A program made the position numbers and the translations under genes. 64,000 nt of DNA from Sabellastarte sp. h YS-2021 (Eukaryota; Annelida; Polychaeta; Sabellida; Sabellidae): the NCBI GenBank assembly GCA_964017235.1, contig OZ024935.1:86395052-86459051 (forward strand), read 5' to 3'. A model generated the notes under the pieces. That model did no database searches, was not told where the DNA came from, and worked only from the letters and a program-made list of their open reading frames with translations. Positions 62,701 to 64,000 of the stretch are shown in pieces. The number at the start of each line of letters is the position of its first letter. The stretch's first letter is position 1.

Positions 62701-64000
62701 AGCAATATTTATGTGGACAGCTTTTAATCAACACAATATACCAAAATTAAGATGCTTAGCTCTCAATCTAACTATGTCAAACTGTTTGACTTATTGAACA
62801 TGTGTGATTGAGTAAGGCAAAAGAGTTTAAAATTTGGTGCATAAACACATTGGTGTCACAAAGTAAGCAAATCCAATCATAGACTCATTTTACACAATTT
62901 TTTTCCTGGAGTTGTGACAGAGAAACATTATACCAAACTTAACCTTCTAAGCACTGCACAATATATCCTACTTGCCTTTCAATTATTATTAAGTATAGTG
63001 AACAATATCTATACTGAGGTCCCGCAATTGACAAAATAAAAGTAACTTCTTAAGCACCCCAGCCAAAACATTGAAGCTTCTAAAGCTATTTTAAAAGTGA
63101 TTATTGTTAGATTAAAAGTGAATCTTAAACAGTTACTATAGTGGAGTCCTTGAAGGTACATATTAGATATAAATAAAGACACAGAGCATCCCTTCAAAAT
63201 AGGTCAATTTGGAACAACCAAAGAAATCCAACTATTGATTCAGTTTACGCAATTTTGAACCTGGGGCTGTTAGCAGTAAAATATGGACCAAAATGACCTC
63301 TTAAGAGCCCCACAAGAAATGTAACATATAGGCATTGAACTTTTATAATCAGTGAAATATTCTGAGCAATATTTATATGGACAGCTTTTAATCAACACAA
63401 TATACCAAAATTAAGATGCTTAGCTCTCAATCTAACTATGTCAAACTGTTTCAATTATTGAACATGTGTGATTGAGTACGGCAAAAGAGTTTAAAATTTT
63501 GGTGCATAAACACATTGGTGTCACAAAGAAAGCAAATCCAATCATAGACTCATTTTATACAATTTTTATCCTGGAGTTGTGACAGAGAAAAATTATACCA
63601 ACTTAACCTTCTAAGCACTGCACAATATATCCTACTTGCCTTTTAATTATTAATAAAGTATAGTGGACAATATCTATACTGAGGTCCAGCAATTGACAAA
63701 ATAAAAGTAAATTCTTAAGCACCCCAGCCAAAATATTGAAGCTTCTAAAGTTATTTTAAAAGTGATTATTGTCAGATTAAAAGTGAATCTTGAACAGTTA
63801 CTATAGCGGAGTCCTTGAAGGTACATACTAGATCTAAATAAAGACACAGAGCATCCCTTCAAAATAGGTCAACTTGAAACAACCAAAGAAATCCAACTAT
63901 TGATACAGTTTACGCAATTTTGAACCTGGGGCCGTTAGCAGCAAAATATGGACCAAAATGACCTCTTAAGAGCCCCACAAAAATGTAACATATAGGCATT
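59777..64000. repeat. Second higher-order repeat: 1,949-bp trimer with a shortened monomer
   Basis: Landmarks repeat at 59777/61726/63674, 60405/62354 and 61061/63009, giving a trimer period of 1,948-1,949 bp. The middle monomer lacks about 46 bp at atatatccta|taggtcc (about 60,403 and 62,353), which removes the usual ttgcctttcaattatta block. The trimer continues beyond the window. Confidence 0.88.

Larger units (their letters stand above)
23282..64000. repeat. Satellite array, ~665-bp monomer, about 61 head-to-tail copies, open at the right edge
   Basis: A fixed landmark (actgaggtcccgcaattgac) recurs at spacing 664-665 bp from 23810 to 59030, then with spacings altered by local indels to 63674. 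All copies are in one orientation with no foreign insertion seen. The DNA is AT-rich. Monomers carry class-specific markers after 'ggtacata': tagatataaataaag, tagatctaaataaag, tagatctaagtaaag, tagatctccataaag (with catcaattccaaatagg) and tagatcttaataaag. No gene is credible inside; a 62-codon minus-strand frame recurs only because the sequence does. A centromeric, pericentromeric or other heterochromatic location is likely but not shown by the sequence. Confidence 0.98.

Noticed and set aside
23810..63862. Recurring 62-codon minus-strand frame (MKGCSVSLF...) in most satellite monomers
   Set aside because: It follows the monomer period, is broken in many copies, and varies freely at amino-acid-changing sites, so it is a by-product of the repeat.
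23282..64000. CRISPR array or centromere CENP-B box
   Set aside because: The repeat is long, contiguous and without spacers. No match to the CENP-B box pattern was noticed by eye in the monomers I read.

Overview
The window looks like nuclear DNA of an invertebrate animal, most likely a marine mollusc (probably a gastropod). The evidence is an intron-containing animal cytochrome P450, PIF/Harbinger-type transposon relics, and several tRNA-derived SINEs whose 3' ends carry a 'gacgtaaaacccc' motif that I associate, from memory only, with molluscan SINEs. There are no operons, bacterial genes or CRISPR arrays. The taxonomic call is inference.

Layout. Positions 1-3.7 kb hold a broken PIF/Harbinger DNA transposon: a DDE transposase on the + strand, split by a ~1.3 kb interruption, facing a decayed minus-strand gene with a MADF (Myb/SANT-like) domain and an S/T-rich segment. 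Positions 3.7-10.1 kb are non-coding. They contain two 21-bp minisatellites in opposite orientation, a 170-bp direct duplication whose second copy took a SINE with a 14-bp target-site duplication, and some worn repeats. Positions 10.1-16.8 kb hold one convincing host gene, a two-exon microsomal cytochrome P450 (CYP2-clan-like) on the minus strand. Its 5.2-kb intron is full of SINE relics and a 47-bp-arm hairpin. The exons join in phase to give about 490 codons, but the frame is broken twice, each time at a homopolymer run. Positions 16.8-23.3 kb are non-coding DNA with further SINE copies, a diverged tandem repeat and a short gag-like reading frame with a zinc-knuckle-like motif.

From about 23,282 to the end of the window (40.7 kb, about 61 copies, continuing past the edge) the sequence is an uninterrupted head-to-tail satellite with a ~665-bp monomer. 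This is the most remarkable part. Each monomer is itself an ancient fused dimer (subunits of about 310 and 355 bp). Monomers fall into marked classes arranged in nested higher-order repeats. A 21-monomer, 13,955-bp block (31,645-45,599) is repeated immediately (45,600-59,554), with a crossover junction mapping to 24 bp. At the right edge a different 1,949-bp trimer, containing a monomer with a ~46-bp deletion, has started to amplify. The array's left edge abuts the 3' end of a 5'-truncated SINE.

The only likely functional protein-coding locus is the P450. Everything else reads as transposon debris and satellite heterochromatin shaped by unequal exchange.
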